Shown here piece after piece: positions 1-7,566 of a DNA stretch of 64,000 bases (position 1 is the first letter of the stretch; each line of letters begins with the position of its first letter). Source of the stretch: Amycolatopsis vancoresmycina (GTDB lineage: Bacteria > Actinomycetota > Actinomycetes > Mycobacteriales > Pseudonocardiaceae). Below the pieces are notes generated by a model. It ran no database searches and was not told where the DNA came from. It was given only the letters and a program-made list of their open reading frames with translations. Made by a program: the position numbers and the translations under genes. The stretch is taken from NCBI RefSeq assembly GCF_000716785.1, contig NZ_JNYY01000005.1:1-64000 (forward strand). The letters run 5' to 3'.

Positions 1-1
1 C

Positions 2-259
2 CTTCATCAACCTCTCCATGATCACTATCATGACCAGGCGCCTGACCCGCCAGAAACAGCGGGCCAGGACCACCTAACCAAGATCCAAGACAGGCTCTTG
101 GAGAACCGGCGCAGCGGCCAGATCTTGCACGCGGACGAGGACGTAGCGGCCTACCGCGACGCGGTCGAGTCGCTGCTACGGCTGGCGATGACCTCCGCCG
201 CCACAGAGGAGGCCATCGCCGGTGCCATCACGGCGCTCAAGGCAGCGCCCCAGCAATAA
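2..259 (+). pseudogene. C-terminal remnant of an XRE/DUF5753-type regulator
   Basis: The frame is open from the window edge to a stop at 257-259. Its last ~60 residues include ILHADEDVAAYRDAVESLL, which fits the C-terminal end of DUF5753, the domain that follows the helix-turn-helix in many actinomycete XRE regulators. The N-terminal half either lies left of the window or is gone; the overlapping transposase-like tail at 3-77 suggests an insertion or deletion. The next gene encodes a DUF397 protein, the usual neighbour of such regulators, which supports the call. It could still be the end of an intact gene that starts outside the window. Confidence 0.45.
3..77 (+). mobile_element. possible C-terminal tail of a transposase (partial at window edge)
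   Basis: An open frame enters from the left edge and ends at a stop at 75-77. It encodes 24 residues ending MTRRLTRQKQRARTT, a basic tail with an MTRRLTR-like stretch that resembles the ends of some actinobacterial IS5-type DDE transposases. No catalytic residue lies inside the window, so the assignment rests on a short tail only. The next frame carries a regulator remnant, and a recombinase gene lies 1.6 kb to the right, which makes a mobile context plausible. Confidence 0.3.
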
Positions 260-271
260 GGGTGGAACTGG

Positions 272-457
272 ATGATCGTACCTATTAGGACCGACAGAAA
301 CTGGAGGATTTCGAGCCATTCCGCACAGGACAACCAATGTGTCGAGGTGGCCCTCGACACGCCCGCCGTCGGTCTGCGCGACAGCAAGGCCCGGGCGGCC
401 GGCGAACTGGACGTCCCCGCGGCCTCGTGGGCGGCGTTGCTCGAGCAGATCCGGTAG
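272..457 (+). CDS. DUF397 domain protein
   Basis: A 61-residue protein with the DUF397 pattern: a W-R-x-S-S-x-S start (WRISSHSAQDNQCVEV), a central L-R-D-S-K motif (VGLRDSKA) and a closing W-x-x-L-L-E segment. DUF397 proteins are small partners of XRE/DUF5753 regulators. One studied pair has been described as toxin-antitoxin-like and others act in developmental control in Streptomyces, but no biochemical role can be read from this sequence. It follows the DUF5753-like remnant by 12 nt. A hairpin at 466-496 follows the stop. Confidence 0.85.
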   Translation: MIVPIRTDRNWRISSHSAQDNQCVEVALDTPAVGLRDSKARAAGELDVPAASWAALLEQIR

Positions 458-465
458 AGACCTGG

Positions 466-496
466 CGCCCCGGCACACGTGATCTGTGCCGGGGCG
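466..496. terminator. bidirectional hairpin terminator
   Basis: Perfect 12-bp inverted repeat (CGCCCCGGCACA / TGTGCCGGGGCG) with a 7-nt loop at 478-484. It lies between the end of the DUF397 gene (457) and the end of the convergent gene (506), so it can serve both. There is no T tract, which is usual for actinomycetes. Confidence 0.7.
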
Positions 497-505
497 TCGG
501 CGTGT

Positions 506-766
506 TCAGGATGCCAACCATTCGACGGTTTCGGCATCCGTGAGCGTGCGCAGGTCGGTCGGTGGCCCGTCGGCGGCGGTGGCGAATTTCCACGTGAGCG
601 GTGTGGGTGTCCGGTTTTTGTCCGGTCGGTCGAGGTTGCTCTTGCTGTTGATCCAGACCCAGCCGTGCTGCAGGCGGGCGAGGTATCGGGTCTGGCCGGG
701 CTGCTCGTTGAGCAGGACGTCGACGCCGTCGCCCGGTTCGGGGTCGCCGGTGCGGTAGTGGGTCAT
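506..766 (-). CDS. small hypothetical protein of the integrated island
   Basis: An 86-residue soluble protein with no family I recognise. The N-terminal half (RTGDPEPGDGVDVLLNEQPG) resembles a short beta-rich barrel-like domain, and a W-V-W-I-N-S segment follows. It is last in a run of four minus-strand genes joined by ATGA/GTGA overlaps (1546 to 506), so it is probably translated from one mRNA with them. The start at 766 overlaps the stop of the upstream membrane-protein gene. Small coupled genes next to a tyrosine recombinase are typical of actinomycete integrative elements. Confidence 0.55.
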   Translation of the reverse strand: MTHYRTGDPEPGDGVDVLLNEQPGQTRYLARLQHGWVWINSKSNLDRPDKNRTPTPLTWKFATAADGPPTDLRTLTDAETVEWLAS

Positions 767-972
767 GGGGATCCTGTCCAGGTGGTGGTGCGCCAGAGCG
801 CGACGCAGGCGAGGTAGCAGGCAGCGGGCAGGCCGACGACGATCCCGATGAGCACCAGGCGCTGCGCGAGGTCGAGGACGGAGGTCCGCAGTTCGGAGCC
901 GGCGGCGGTGCCGGCGATCAGGACGAGCAGCGCGGTGAGCACGACGGCGGCGCGCAGCAGCTGCCGCTTCAT
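763..972 (-). CDS. small membrane protein, 69 aa
   Basis: Begins at an ATG at 972 that overlaps the previous stop by 4 nt. Two hydrophobic segments are visible, at about residues 8-24 (AAVVLTALLVLIAGTAAG) and 38-60, giving a two-pass membrane protein with a basic N-terminus (MKRQLLR). I recognise no family. It is coupled both upstream (gene ending 969) and downstream (gene starting 766). Longer readings that start further upstream are Arg/Pro-rich translations of other frames and are not credible. Confidence 0.55.
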   Translation of the reverse strand: MKRQLLRAAVVLTALLVLIAGTAAGSELRTSVLDLAQRLVLIGIVVGLPAACYLACVALWRTTTWTGSP

Positions 973-1136
973 CGGGATGCCGCCAGCTCGCCGAGGACGC
1001 CGACGAGGAGCGCGGCCGCGGTGGCGAGCAGTACGCCGCCCATGAGGCGGGCGCGCCACCAGTGTCCGTCGGTGGGCTTGAGGTGCCGCGGGCGTCGGCG
1101 CGGGAGCGGGGGCGCCCGGTGCGCGCCGGCGGTCAC
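969..1136 (-). CDS. small membrane protein, 55 aa
   Basis: GTG start at 1136 overlapping the upstream stop (1133-1135) as GTGA. The product has a basic N-terminal half (PPLPRRRPRHLKP) and one C-terminal membrane segment at about residues 31-50 (LMGGVLLATAAALLVGVLGE). It is the second of four coupled genes. Coupling on both sides and the clean hydrophobic helix argue that it is real despite its size. Function unknown. Confidence 0.5.
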   Translation of the reverse strand: MTAGAHRAPPLPRRRPRHLKPTDGHWWRARLMGGVLLATAAALLVGVLGELAASR

Positions 1137-1546
1137 CGGAGCACCTCGAGCAGTTCGCCGTCGGCGGTGATCGGGTCGTTGTCGGTTGCGGCGAAGACGG
1201 GGTCGCTGCCGTCGGGCTCGGCGTGTCCGTCGGTTGTGGTGGCCGGGGTGCACCAGCAGCCGGTGGACAGGATGTGGAGTCGGCGGCCGCCGGCGAGGGT
1301 GGCGGCCTGGTCGGCGGTCAGGTCGAGCTCGGCGGCCCAGGCGGTGACGGCGGCCCAGATGCGGTTGTCGGGCGCGGGGCGGCTGGCGATGACTTCGGCG
1401 ATGGTCATGGCGGTGGCGGCTTCGGTGCGGGTGAGGAGGCGGTGGGGGAGCCAGGAGACGCGCCATTGGCCGGTGGGGTGGGTGCGGCGGGCGGTGTGGT
1501 CGGTGCTGGTGCTGGACATCGCGGTGTCGGTGATGCGGGTGCTCAC
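1133..1546 (-). CDS. hypothetical protein, 137 aa, first gene of the small-gene operon
   Basis: GTG start at 1546 with GGAG upstream at 7-nt spacing. The protein is mostly soluble; a middle segment (TRTEAATAMTIAEVIASRP, then AAELDLTADQAATLA) looks helical, followed by an acidic Asp/Ala-rich tail. I do not recognise a family. It heads a four-gene coupled run on the minus strand, downstream of the recombinase gene and separated from it by a hairpin at 1588-1616. The location suggests an accessory gene of the integrated element. Confidence 0.55.
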   Translation of the reverse strand: MSTRITDTAMSSTSTDHTARRTHPTGQWRVSWLPHRLLTRTEAATAMTIAEVIASRPAPDNRIWAAVTAWAAELDLTADQAATLAGGRRLHILSTGCWCTPATTTDGHAEPDGSDPVFAATDNDPITADGELLEVLR

Positions 1547-1587
1547 GGGGTGCTCCGGTTGCTGGTGAGGTCTTAGGGTGGGTAGGC

Positions 1588-1616
1588 GGCCGGGCGCGGT
1601 AACAGCGCGCCCGGCC
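1588..1616. terminator. hairpin after the recombinase gene
   Basis: 11-bp perfect inverted repeat (GGCCGGGCGCG / CGCGCCCGGCC) with a 7-nt loop. On the minus strand it lies between the recombinase stop (1691) and the start of the small-gene operon (1546), so it should separate the two transcripts. Confidence 0.6.
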
Positions 1617-1690
1617 GTCCTGCGTGGTGCGGGGCTGGCGTCGTTCGCTCGGCCCGGGTGGTGGGTCGCGGCCTCCCCGCCGCGCGCTGG

Positions 1691-2599
1691 TCATGCCGAT
1701 CGCCGTCGGCCGGGCTGTGGCAGCGTCTTACCGAGCTTGTCCATCGATCGCGCGGCGCGGTCCTGGGACAGCTGGACGTACATCGCGGTGGTGGCCGGTG
1801 AGCTGTGGCCCATGAGTTCCTGTGTCGCCCGGATGTCCTTGACCAGCTTGTAGTGCTGGGTGCCGAAGCGGTGCCGGAGCCAGTGCAGGGTGTAGGGCAT
1901 TCCCAGGGCGGCGAAGAACTGCGACACGGTGCGGCTGACGTAGTCGGGGTTGACCGGCAGTCCGGTGCTGGTGTGGAACAGGGGGCCGCGCTTGACCCAG
2001 GAACGCAGCATCTCGTGCATCACTTTCGGCACGGGCACGATGCGTTCCTTGCCGCCCTTGCCGTCGATGCGCAGCAAGATGACGTCGCCTTCGTCGATCA
2101 CCGACTCGCCGGTGAGCCTGCTGATTTCGCCGCCGCGGAGGCCGCACCAGCCAGCGAGGCAGAGCCAGATGAGGATCAGGGCGGTGGCGCACCGGAGTGC
2201 GAGCTTGAGGTCGTTTTCGGGGATCGGGTGGGGTACGCGGGTGGGGATCTTGGGGATGTCCAGGTCGAGCGCGGGATTCGCCTCAAGTCTGCCGACGTGG
2301 TGGGCCCACTTGTAGAAGGCTCGCGTGTGGCTGGTGTAGGTGGCGACCGCGGACTTCGTCAGGGGCTTCGGCCGGCGGCTGGCGTCGGCGATCTTGTCCT
2401 GCCAGCGGTCGAGGTCGTGAGCAGTCGCTTCGAGCAGGGGGACACCGAGGTTGCGGGCCAGGCGGCGGAGGCAGTCGCGTCGGTGGCGGATGGTGTCGTT
2501 GCGTGCGCCGAGTCTTCGCAGGTAGCGGAGATGTTCCTCAATTACGGAATCGTCCATCGGCCGAATGTCGCACTGCCGATTCGCCTGTTCAGCCGACAT
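1691..2599 (-). CDS. tyrosine recombinase / phage-type integrase
   Basis: A 302-residue site-specific recombinase that cuts and joins DNA through a catalytic tyrosine. The N-terminal ~115 residues form the SAM-like core-binding domain (IEEHLRYLRRLG to RAFYKWAHHVGRL). The catalytic domain shows the expected residues: Arg in GLRGGEISRL, the lysine region IDGKGGKERIVPVP, HWLRHRFGT (H-x-x-R), GHSSPATT (second His) and the nucleophile in TTAMYVQL. The length is usual for XerC-like integrases. An alternative ATG lies 14 codons in (2557); neither start has a good ribosome site. The gene sits at the boundary with the conserved mrp block, so it probably marks the right end of an integrated island. Confidence 0.9.
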   Translation of the reverse strand: MSAEQANRQCDIRPMDDSVIEEHLRYLRRLGARNDTIRHRRDCLRRLARNLGVPLLEATAHDLDRWQDKIADASRRPKPLTKSAVATYTSHTRAFYKWAHHVGRLEANPALDLDIPKIPTRVPHPIPENDLKLALRCATALILIWLCLAGWCGLRGGEISRLTGESVIDEGDVILLRIDGKGGKERIVPVPKVMHEMLRSWVKRGPLFHTSTGLPVNPDYVSRTVSQFFAALGMPYTLHWLRHRFGTQHYKLVKDIRATQELMGHSSPATTAMYVQLSQDRAARSMDKLGKTLPQPGRRRSA

Positions 2600-2731
2600 G
2601 ACGGACGATAAATCCGTTGGGCGCGTCCGACAGGGCGACGCCCTGTCGACGCAGGCGGAACGGCAGGACCTGGGCCTCCCGGACTACCGGGTGCGGTTCA
2701 GCGGGCGAATACCGGCTCGTAACATGACGGG

Positions 2732-3877
2732 GTGACCAGTACGCAGCAGCTCCCCAGCGTCGACGATGTCCGCAGCGCGCTGAAGAGCGTGCAAGATCCC
2801 GAGATCCGGAAACCCATCACGGACCTGGGGATGGTCAAGGATGTTTCGGTGGGTTCGGACGGTGTTGTCACCGTCGGGATCTACCTGACCGTGGCCGGCT
2901 GTCCCCTGAAGGCGACGCTGACCAACGACACTCGTGAGGCGGTTTCGAAGCTCCCCGGCGTGGTCGACGTTCGCGTCGAGCTCGACGTGATGAGCGATGA
3001 GCAGCGGTCCGAGCTGCGGAAGTCGCTGCGCGGGGATGCCGCCGAGCCGGTGATTCCGTTCGCTCAGCCTGGGTCGATGACGCGGGTCTACTGCGTGGCC
3101 TCGGGTAAGGGTGGGGTCGGCAAGTCGTCCGTGACGGTGAACCTGGCTGCTGCGATGGCGGCTCGGGGGTTGTCGGTGGGTGTCGTGGATGCGGACATCT
3201 ACGGGCACTCGATCCCTCGCATGCTGGGGGCGCGGGAGAAGCCGACCAAGGTCGACACGATGATCATGCCGCCGCAGTCTCACGGCGTGAAGGTCATCTC
3301 GATCGGGATGTTCACCCCGGGTAACACGCCGGTGGTGTGGCGTGGGCCGATGTTGCACCGGGCGTTGCAGCAGTTCCTCGCTGATGTGTTCTGGGGTGAT
3401 CTGGACATCCTGCTGCTGGACCTGCCGCCGGGTACCGGGGATATTGCCATCTCGGTGGCTCAGTTGATTCCGAATGCGGAGATTCTTGTGGTTACCACGC
3501 CTCAGCAGGCGGCGGCGGAGGTCGCTGAGCGGGCTGGGGCGATTGCGTTGCAGACTCGGCAGCGGGTGGCCGGGGTTATCGAGAACATGTCTTGGCTGGA
3601 GACGCCGTCCGGGGAGCGGATGGAGATCTTCGGTTCGGGCGGTGGGGCGACGGTGGCGGAGTCGCTGACGAAGTCGATCGGGTCCGAGGTGCCGCTGCTG
3701 GGGCAGATTCCGATGGATCCGCGGATGGTGTCCCAGGGGGATGCTGGTGAGCCGTTGGTGCTTTCCGATCCTGAAGCTCCGGCTGCGCTGGTGCTGAAGG
3801 ATGCGGCGAAGAAGCTGACCGTTAAGGCTCGTGGGTTGGCTGGGATGATGCTGAACGTTACTCCTGCTGGGCGCTGA
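2732..3877 (+). CDS. mrp: Mrp/NBP35-family P-loop ATPase, iron-sulfur carrier
   Basis: A 381-residue protein predicted to bind and transfer Fe-S clusters in an ATP-dependent way in the cytosol. Residues ~8-85 form a DUF59/MIP18 domain. The ATPase part carries the deviant Walker A loop ASGKGGVGKSSVTVNLA (~residue 127), the switch region VDADIYGHSIPRM and DLPPGTGDIAIS. The CxxC cluster-binding motif of E. coli ApbC is absent; the corresponding site reads NMSWLETPSGERMEIFG, as in mycobacterial Mrp. GTG start with a weak ribosome site. It overlaps the end of tatB by 20 nt in convergent orientation, as in the Rv1224-Rv1229c neighbourhood. Confidence 0.93.
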   Translation: MTSTQQLPSVDDVRSALKSVQDPEIRKPITDLGMVKDVSVGSDGVVTVGIYLTVAGCPLKATLTNDTREAVSKLPGVVDVRVELDVMSDEQRSELRKSLRGDAAEPVIPFAQPGSMTRVYCVASGKGGVGKSSVTVNLAAAMAARGLSVGVVDADIYGHSIPRMLGAREKPTKVDTMIMPPQSHGVKVISIGMFTPGNTPVVWRGPMLHRALQQFLADVFWGDLDILLLDLPPGTGDIAISVAQLIPNAEILVVTTPQQAAAEVAERAGAIALQTRQRVAGVIENMSWLETPSGERMEIFGSGGGATVAESLTKSIGSEVPLLGQIPMDPRMVSQGDAGEPLVLSDPEAPAALVLKDAAKKLTVKARGLAGMMLNVTPAGR

Positions 3878-4409
3878 GCCTTGTTCGGTTTCCGCCACCC
3901 CGAAGCCCGATTGTGACTACGGCCGGTAGCACCGCGTCAAGGCGGGAAAGCGTGCCTTGACCCGGTACTACCGGCCGTGTTCTGGCTTCGGATCGGGGTT
4001 GCGGGGGGCGCTCGCCTGGCTTTAGGGGCTCTGGGGCTGCCTGCGGTTGGGTTACCGGGTGGCCGTTTGAACCGTTGGTCCCGTTGGTGCCGCTCAGGTT
4101 CGGGCTTCCGTTGGTGATGCCCTTGAGGCCCAGCGGGTCCGCGTCGCCGTCGAACAGGTGCTGCGTCACCACTCGCTTCGGGTCGAAGTTTCGGAGGCCT
4201 CGCAGGTCCTCCAGGGGCTTGCGCAGCTGGTCGAACTCCGGGCCCATCTCCTCGCGGAGCTGCTCCTTTGCGCCCGTTGCGAACTCGCGGACCTTGCGCA
4301 CGCTCTTCGCCAGCCAGGATGCCGCCTCCGGGAGGCGTTCCGGGCCGAGGATGAAGAGGCCGGCGATGATGAGGACGAGGATTTCCCCCCATCCGACACT
4401 GTCGAACAC
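3858..4409 (-). CDS. tatB: Sec-independent protein translocase TatB
   Basis: Membrane component of the twin-arginine pathway that, with TatC, recognises folded substrates. The N-terminus is canonical: MFDSVGWGEILVLIIAGLFI, one membrane helix, then the LGPERLPE hinge, an amphipathic helix (WLAKSVRKVREFATGAKEQL) and a Pro/Asn-rich tail. GTG start at 4409 with GGAGG 6-7 nt upstream. Length 183 residues; the last ~30 codons run through a long palindrome (3900-3991) that looks inserted, so the tail after about SEARTRP may be an acquired extension. Next to htrA, as in mycobacteria. Confidence 0.9.
   Translation of the reverse strand: MFDSVGWGEILVLIIAGLFILGPERLPEAASWLAKSVRKVREFATGAKEQLREEMGPEFDQLRKPLEDLRGLRNFDPKRVVTQHLFDGDADPLGLKGITNGSPNLSGTNGTNGSNGHPVTQPQAAPEPLKPGERPPQPRSEARTRPVVPGQGTLSRLDAVLPAVVTIGLRGGGNRTRLSAQQE
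3900..3991. repeat. 92-bp long inverted repeat inside the tatB 3' end
   Basis: Inner arms of 25 nt, 3919-3943 (beginning ACGGCCGGTAGCACCG) and 3954-3978, pair with only two mismatches around a 10-nt loop. An outer 8-bp stem, CCGAAGCC (3900-3907) with GGCTTCGG (3984-3991), closes the structure. It lies just past the mrp stop and within the tatB reading frame. It may act as a terminator for mrp. The size and structure suggest a mobile or multicopy palindromic repeat, but only one copy is in this window. Confidence 0.75.
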
Positions 4410-4485
4410 CGTCTACCTCCGCTCGGAAACTACCCGCCCAGGGTACCCGTCCCGGCCTGTGCGGTGGCAGGCCGAACGCGGGAAC

Positions 4486-6000
4486 TCAGTCGGAAGCCAG
4501 GGTTACGTCCACGACGAAGCTTGCGCCGTCGCGTGCCAGGGATACCGGGACCACTTCGCCGACGTCGTGCGCTCGGACCGCGACCGTCAGCTCCGCCGAG
4601 TCGCGGACCAGGCGGTTGCCGATCTTCGTGATCACGTCGCCCTCCTTGATGCCCGCGTTCGCCGCTGGGCCGCCGGGGGCGACGTTCTTCACCTGGGCGC
4701 CCATCGTCGATGAGCCCGCGACCGTCGAAGACGCGTTGATGCCGATGTCGGCGTGCTGGACCTTGCCGTCCTTGATCAGCGATTTCGCGATCTTGATCGC
4801 GTAGTCGCTCGGGATGGCGAAGCCGATGCCGATGCTGCCGCCGTCCGCGCCCGCCGAACGGATCGAGGAGTTGATGCCGACCAGTGCGCCCGTGGAGTCG
4901 ACCAGTGCGCCGCCCGAGTTGCCGTGGTTGATCGCCGCGTCGGTCTGGATGGCTTCGTACGTGACCGGTGGGGCGCCGTTGTCGCCGCCCGCCGTGATCG
5001 GGCGGTTCAGGGCGCTGACGATGCCCGCCGTCACCGAGTTCTGCAGGGCCAGGGGCGAGCCGATCGCCATCACCGTGTCGCCGACCTGCAGGTCCGCGGA
5101 CTTGCCGACCTGCAGCACGGTCGGGTTGGTGACGTTCACCTTCACCACCGCGAGGTCGGTTTTCTGGTCGGCGCCGACCAGCTTGGCTTCGGTGCGGGTG
5201 CCGTCGATGAAGACGGCGGTGACCTTGACGCCCGGGTCCGCCGCGGCGGAGGCGATCACGTGCTCGTTGGTGAGGACGTACCCCTGCGGGTCGATCATCA
5301 CGCCGGAACCCTGCTCGCCGGATTCGGCGCCGGGCTTGAACACCTCGAGCGAGACGACGGCGGGCGCGACGCGCTTGGCGATGTCGGCGACCGAACCGGC
5401 CGGCCGTTCCTTGCCCGCTTCGGCTTCGGAGATGGTGGCCGAGCCGGTGAGCTCGGTGCCGGTGTCACCGACCCACCAGCCGACGAAGCCGCCGGCCGCC
5501 CCGACGAGCAGTGCGACGACGCCGAGCAGGACGAGCGCCTTCGGCTGCACGCGCCGCCCGAAGAGCACCTCGGGCAGGCTGAGCAGCGCCCCAGGCGGCC
5601 GCTTGACCGGCTTCTCGTCGTCTTCGGCGGGCATGGCCGGCCCGGAGAGCACCGCGGCGGCTCCGGGGTCGCGCCACGGGTCGCGGGTGCCCGTCCACAG
5701 CGGCGGTTCGGCGTCCGGCGCGTCACCGGTGGCTTCCCGCGGCCGTTCGAGCAGGACGCCTTCGGCGCCGGGCGGCCGCCGGAACGCTTCGGCGAGGGAT
5801 TCGGGCGCGGGCGGGGCGAGGTTGACGCCGTTGGCCTGCTGGGGGGTGTAGAGCTTGTCGAACGCCCCGTCGACGCCCTGCGGCCTGCCGAACACCGCGG
5901 CCTGCGCCGGATCGACGGCCGGCCGCGCGAGCGGCCGCGGGCCCAGCCGGTCGGCTTCGCGCGCGCCGGGCTGCTCGGGATTCACGTTCGGCTCGGTCAT
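4486..6000 (-). CDS. htrA: HtrA/DegP-type membrane serine protease with PDZ domain
   Basis: Quality-control protease facing the outside of the membrane. Using the ATG at 6000 (a second ATG at 6003 is possible; GGGGA lies just upstream) the protein has 504 residues: a cytosolic Pro-rich region (1-150), one membrane helix (~154-177), a trypsin-like domain with the triad His247 (LTNEHVIAS), Asp282 (QKTDLAVV) and Ser362 (NHGNSGGAL), and a C-terminal PDZ domain (~408-500, VAPGGPAANAGIKEGDVI). Longer starts run through an intergenic palindrome and can be dismissed. It sits in the sigE-rseA-htrA-tatB order of mycobacteria, where HtrA belongs to the SigE envelope-stress circuit. Confidence 0.93.
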   Translation of the reverse strand: MTEPNVNPEQPGAREADRLGPRPLARPAVDPAQAAVFGRPQGVDGAFDKLYTPQQANGVNLAPPAPESLAEAFRRPPGAEGVLLERPREATGDAPDAEPPLWTGTRDPWRDPGAAAVLSGPAMPAEDDEKPVKRPPGALLSLPEVLFGRRVQPKALVLLGVVALLVGAAGGFVGWWVGDTGTELTGSATISEAEAGKERPAGSVADIAKRVAPAVVSLEVFKPGAESGEQGSGVMIDPQGYVLTNEHVIASAAADPGVKVTAVFIDGTRTEAKLVGADQKTDLAVVKVNVTNPTVLQVGKSADLQVGDTVMAIGSPLALQNSVTAGIVSALNRPITAGGDNGAPPVTYEAIQTDAAINHGNSGGALVDSTGALVGINSSIRSAGADGGSIGIGFAIPSDYAIKIAKSLIKDGKVQHADIGINASSTVAGSSTMGAQVKNVAPGGPAANAGIKEGDVITKIGNRLVRDSAELTVAVRAHDVGEVVPVSLARDGASFVVDVTLASD

Positions 6001-6132
6001 CATTCCCCGGTGCAGAAGATCAGGTGGCTGGGCGTGACGATACCCAAGCCCAGTGCTCCGAGTCTGCCGGTCGGTGGGTGAAGTGGCTGTTTCTTGCCCC
6101 CTCCCCCAAAGGGTGCCGACCCGCCGCCGGTG

Positions 6133-6184
6133 TCGCGAATGACTCATTCGGGACGTCCGAAGCCCCGAATGAGTCATTCGCGGC
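6133..6184. repeat. GAATGASTCATTC palindromic repeat, copy 1
   Basis: Two inverted units, CGCGAATGACTCATTCGGG (6134-6152) and CCCCGAATGAGTCATTCGCG, can form a ~19-bp stem. Each unit contains its own near-palindrome GAATGACTCATTC. It lies between rseA and htrA. The same units recur at 43091-43143 and 51739-51822. Confidence 0.9.
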
Positions 6185-6235
6185 GTTCGGAACTCGCTGC
6201 CGAGGCGGGCTCGGCGGGCAAGTGCTCCGGAAATA

Positions 6236-6274
6236 CCGAAGGCCGCCACGAAGAGGATTCGCGGCGGCCTTCGG
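6236..6274. terminator. hairpin between rseA and htrA
   Basis: 12-bp perfect inverted repeat CCGAAGGCCGCC / GGCGGCCTTCGG with a 15-nt loop, 9 nt beyond the rseA stop on the minus strand. It probably ends the sigE-rseA transcript, leaving htrA with its own promoter. The rest of 6001-6282 holds only the palindromic repeat at 6133-6184; no gene is visible there. Confidence 0.7.
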
Positions 6275-6282
6275 GGAGCTGC

Positions 6283-6933
6283 TCAGCGGATGCCGGCCGG
6301 CACCGCCACCGGCGTCGTGCTCGGCGGCGTCGAAACGGCGGCCGGTTGCTGGGGTACGGCCATCTGGGCCGGCAGCAGGTTCGCCGGCTGCGGCGCACCG
6401 CCGCCCGTCTCCGGCGACCCGTCGCCGTCGGCCGACGTCCCCACGAGGGCCAGGGCGCTCAGCACCAGACCGGACACCACCACACCAGCGCCCTGCGCCG
6501 CGCGGCGCTTGAAGCGGCCGCCGCCGAGGACGTTCGGGGACTGGCCCAGCGGGGCCGACGAGCCCAGCGGCGCGACGCCGCCCAGGACGCCCGCGTCGCG
6601 CAGGCCGGCGACCCGGTCGGGGCGCTGGACCGCGACCAGCTGGCCGTCCGCGGTGATCGCCAGGTTGTCCGGGCTGCTCGGCAGCTCGGTGTGCTGCGGG
6701 ATGGACTGCAGGCTCGCCAGGAACCCGGCCGACATCGACGGCGCCCCGGCGCGGCGGATGGTCTCGCCGGTCTGCCGCTGCGCGCGCACCTCGGCGGCGC
6801 ACGCCGGGCAGCGGGTGATGTGCGACGCCGCGCGGTCGCGGGCGCCGTGGGTCAGTTCGCCGTCGACGAACGCCACCACGACGTCCGGCAGCAGGTGCGA
6901 CTCGGGGAGTCCCCAGCCTCGCGGTGCGGTCAT
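6283..6933 (-). CDS. rseA: anti-sigma factor RseA (zinc-associated, for SigE)
   Basis: A 216-residue membrane-anchored anti-sigma factor. The N-terminal anti-sigma domain shows the zinc motif His38-x3-Cys42-x2-Cys45 (HITRCPACAAE), preceded by the LPDVVVAFVDGEL helix. A single membrane segment lies at ~147-165 (GAGVVVSGLVLSALALVG) after a basic stop (RFKRRAAQ), followed by a short Pro-rich external tail. Its ATG overlaps the sigE stop (ATGA), so the two are coupled. In mycobacteria RseA binds SigE under reducing conditions and is lost under stress; the retained HxxxCxxC motif is consistent with that redox-type control. Confidence 0.92.
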   Translation of the reverse strand: MTAPRGWGLPESHLLPDVVVAFVDGELTHGARDRAASHITRCPACAAEVRAQRQTGETIRRAGAPSMSAGFLASLQSIPQHTELPSSPDNLAITADGQLVAVQRPDRVAGLRDAGVLGGVAPLGSSAPLGQSPNVLGGGRFKRRAAQGAGVVVSGLVLSALALVGTSADGDGSPETGGGAPQPANLLPAQMAVPQQPAAVSTPPSTTPVAVPAGIR

Positions 6934-7541
6934 ACCGTCACCTTCGCAGACTGCGGTGCGTAAGCGCGACGGCGCTCCAGCGAAGCGCGCAGCGCCTGAC
7001 GGCCGCGGTGGATGCGGCTGCGGACGGTGCCCAGCTTGACACCGAGGGTGGCGCCGATCTCCTCGTAGGACAGCCCCTCGACGTCACAGAGGACGACGGC
7101 GGCGCGGAACTCCGGGGGCAGCTCGTCGAGCGCCGCCTGCAGGTCCGGGTCCAGGTGGGTGTCCGAGTAGACCTGCTCGGGGCTGGGGTCGTCGCCCACG
7201 ATCCGGTCGGTGTCTTCGGGCAGGCCTTCCATCCGCACCCGCGAGCGGCGGCGGGCCATGTCCAGGAACAGGTTGGTGGTGATCCGGTGCAGCCAGCCTT
7301 CGAACGTGCCGGGCTTGTAGGACGCCAGCGAGCGGAACACCCGGATGAAGGTCTCCTGCGTCAGGTCCTCGGCGTCGTGGGTGTTGCCGGTGAGGCGGTA
7401 GGCGAGCCGGTAGACACGGTCACCGTGTTCGCGCACGACCTCGTCCCACGACGGCGGCGTCCAGGTCGCCTCGTCCAGGGTCACCGGCTGGGCCCCGGCG
7501 TCGGCAACGGCGTTCTGCATAGCGGGAGCAGGCACCTCCAT
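6930..7541 (-). CDS. sigE: ECF RNA polymerase sigma factor SigE
   Basis: Extracytoplasmic-function sigma factor for envelope stress. Region 2 is clear (HGDRVYRLAYRLTGNTHDAEDLTQETFIRVF), as is region 4 (LDELPPEFRAAVVLCDVEGLSYEEIGATLG then GTVRSRIHRGRQALR). I place the start at the ATG at 7541, giving 203 residues: AGGAG lies 7 nt upstream, and an ECF promoter (7567-7593) sits so close that its transcript would begin downstream of the longer candidate start at 7565. The stop overlaps rseA. Gene order with rseA, htrA and the divergent methyltransferase matches mycobacterial sigE. Confidence 0.93.
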   Translation of the reverse strand: MEVPAPAMQNAVADAGAQPVTLDEATWTPPSWDEVVREHGDRVYRLAYRLTGNTHDAEDLTQETFIRVFRSLASYKPGTFEGWLHRITTNLFLDMARRRSRVRMEGLPEDTDRIVGDDPSPEQVYSDTHLDPDLQAALDELPPEFRAAVVLCDVEGLSYEEIGATLGVKLGTVRSRIHRGRQALRASLERRRAYAPQSAKVTV

Positions 7542-7566
7542 CTGTGTTTCTCCTGTCTGCTCCACC

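Noticed and set aside
2598..2735. 45-codon plus-strand frame between the recombinase and mrp
   Set aside because: No ribosome site, no recognised family, overlaps the recombinase start and the mrp start; kept only as possible junction debris.
4486..6249. Longer HtrA reading starting at 6249
   Set aside because: The extra 83 residues translate the palindromic repeat at 6133-6184 (RMTHSGLRTSRMSHSR pattern) and have no ribosome site.
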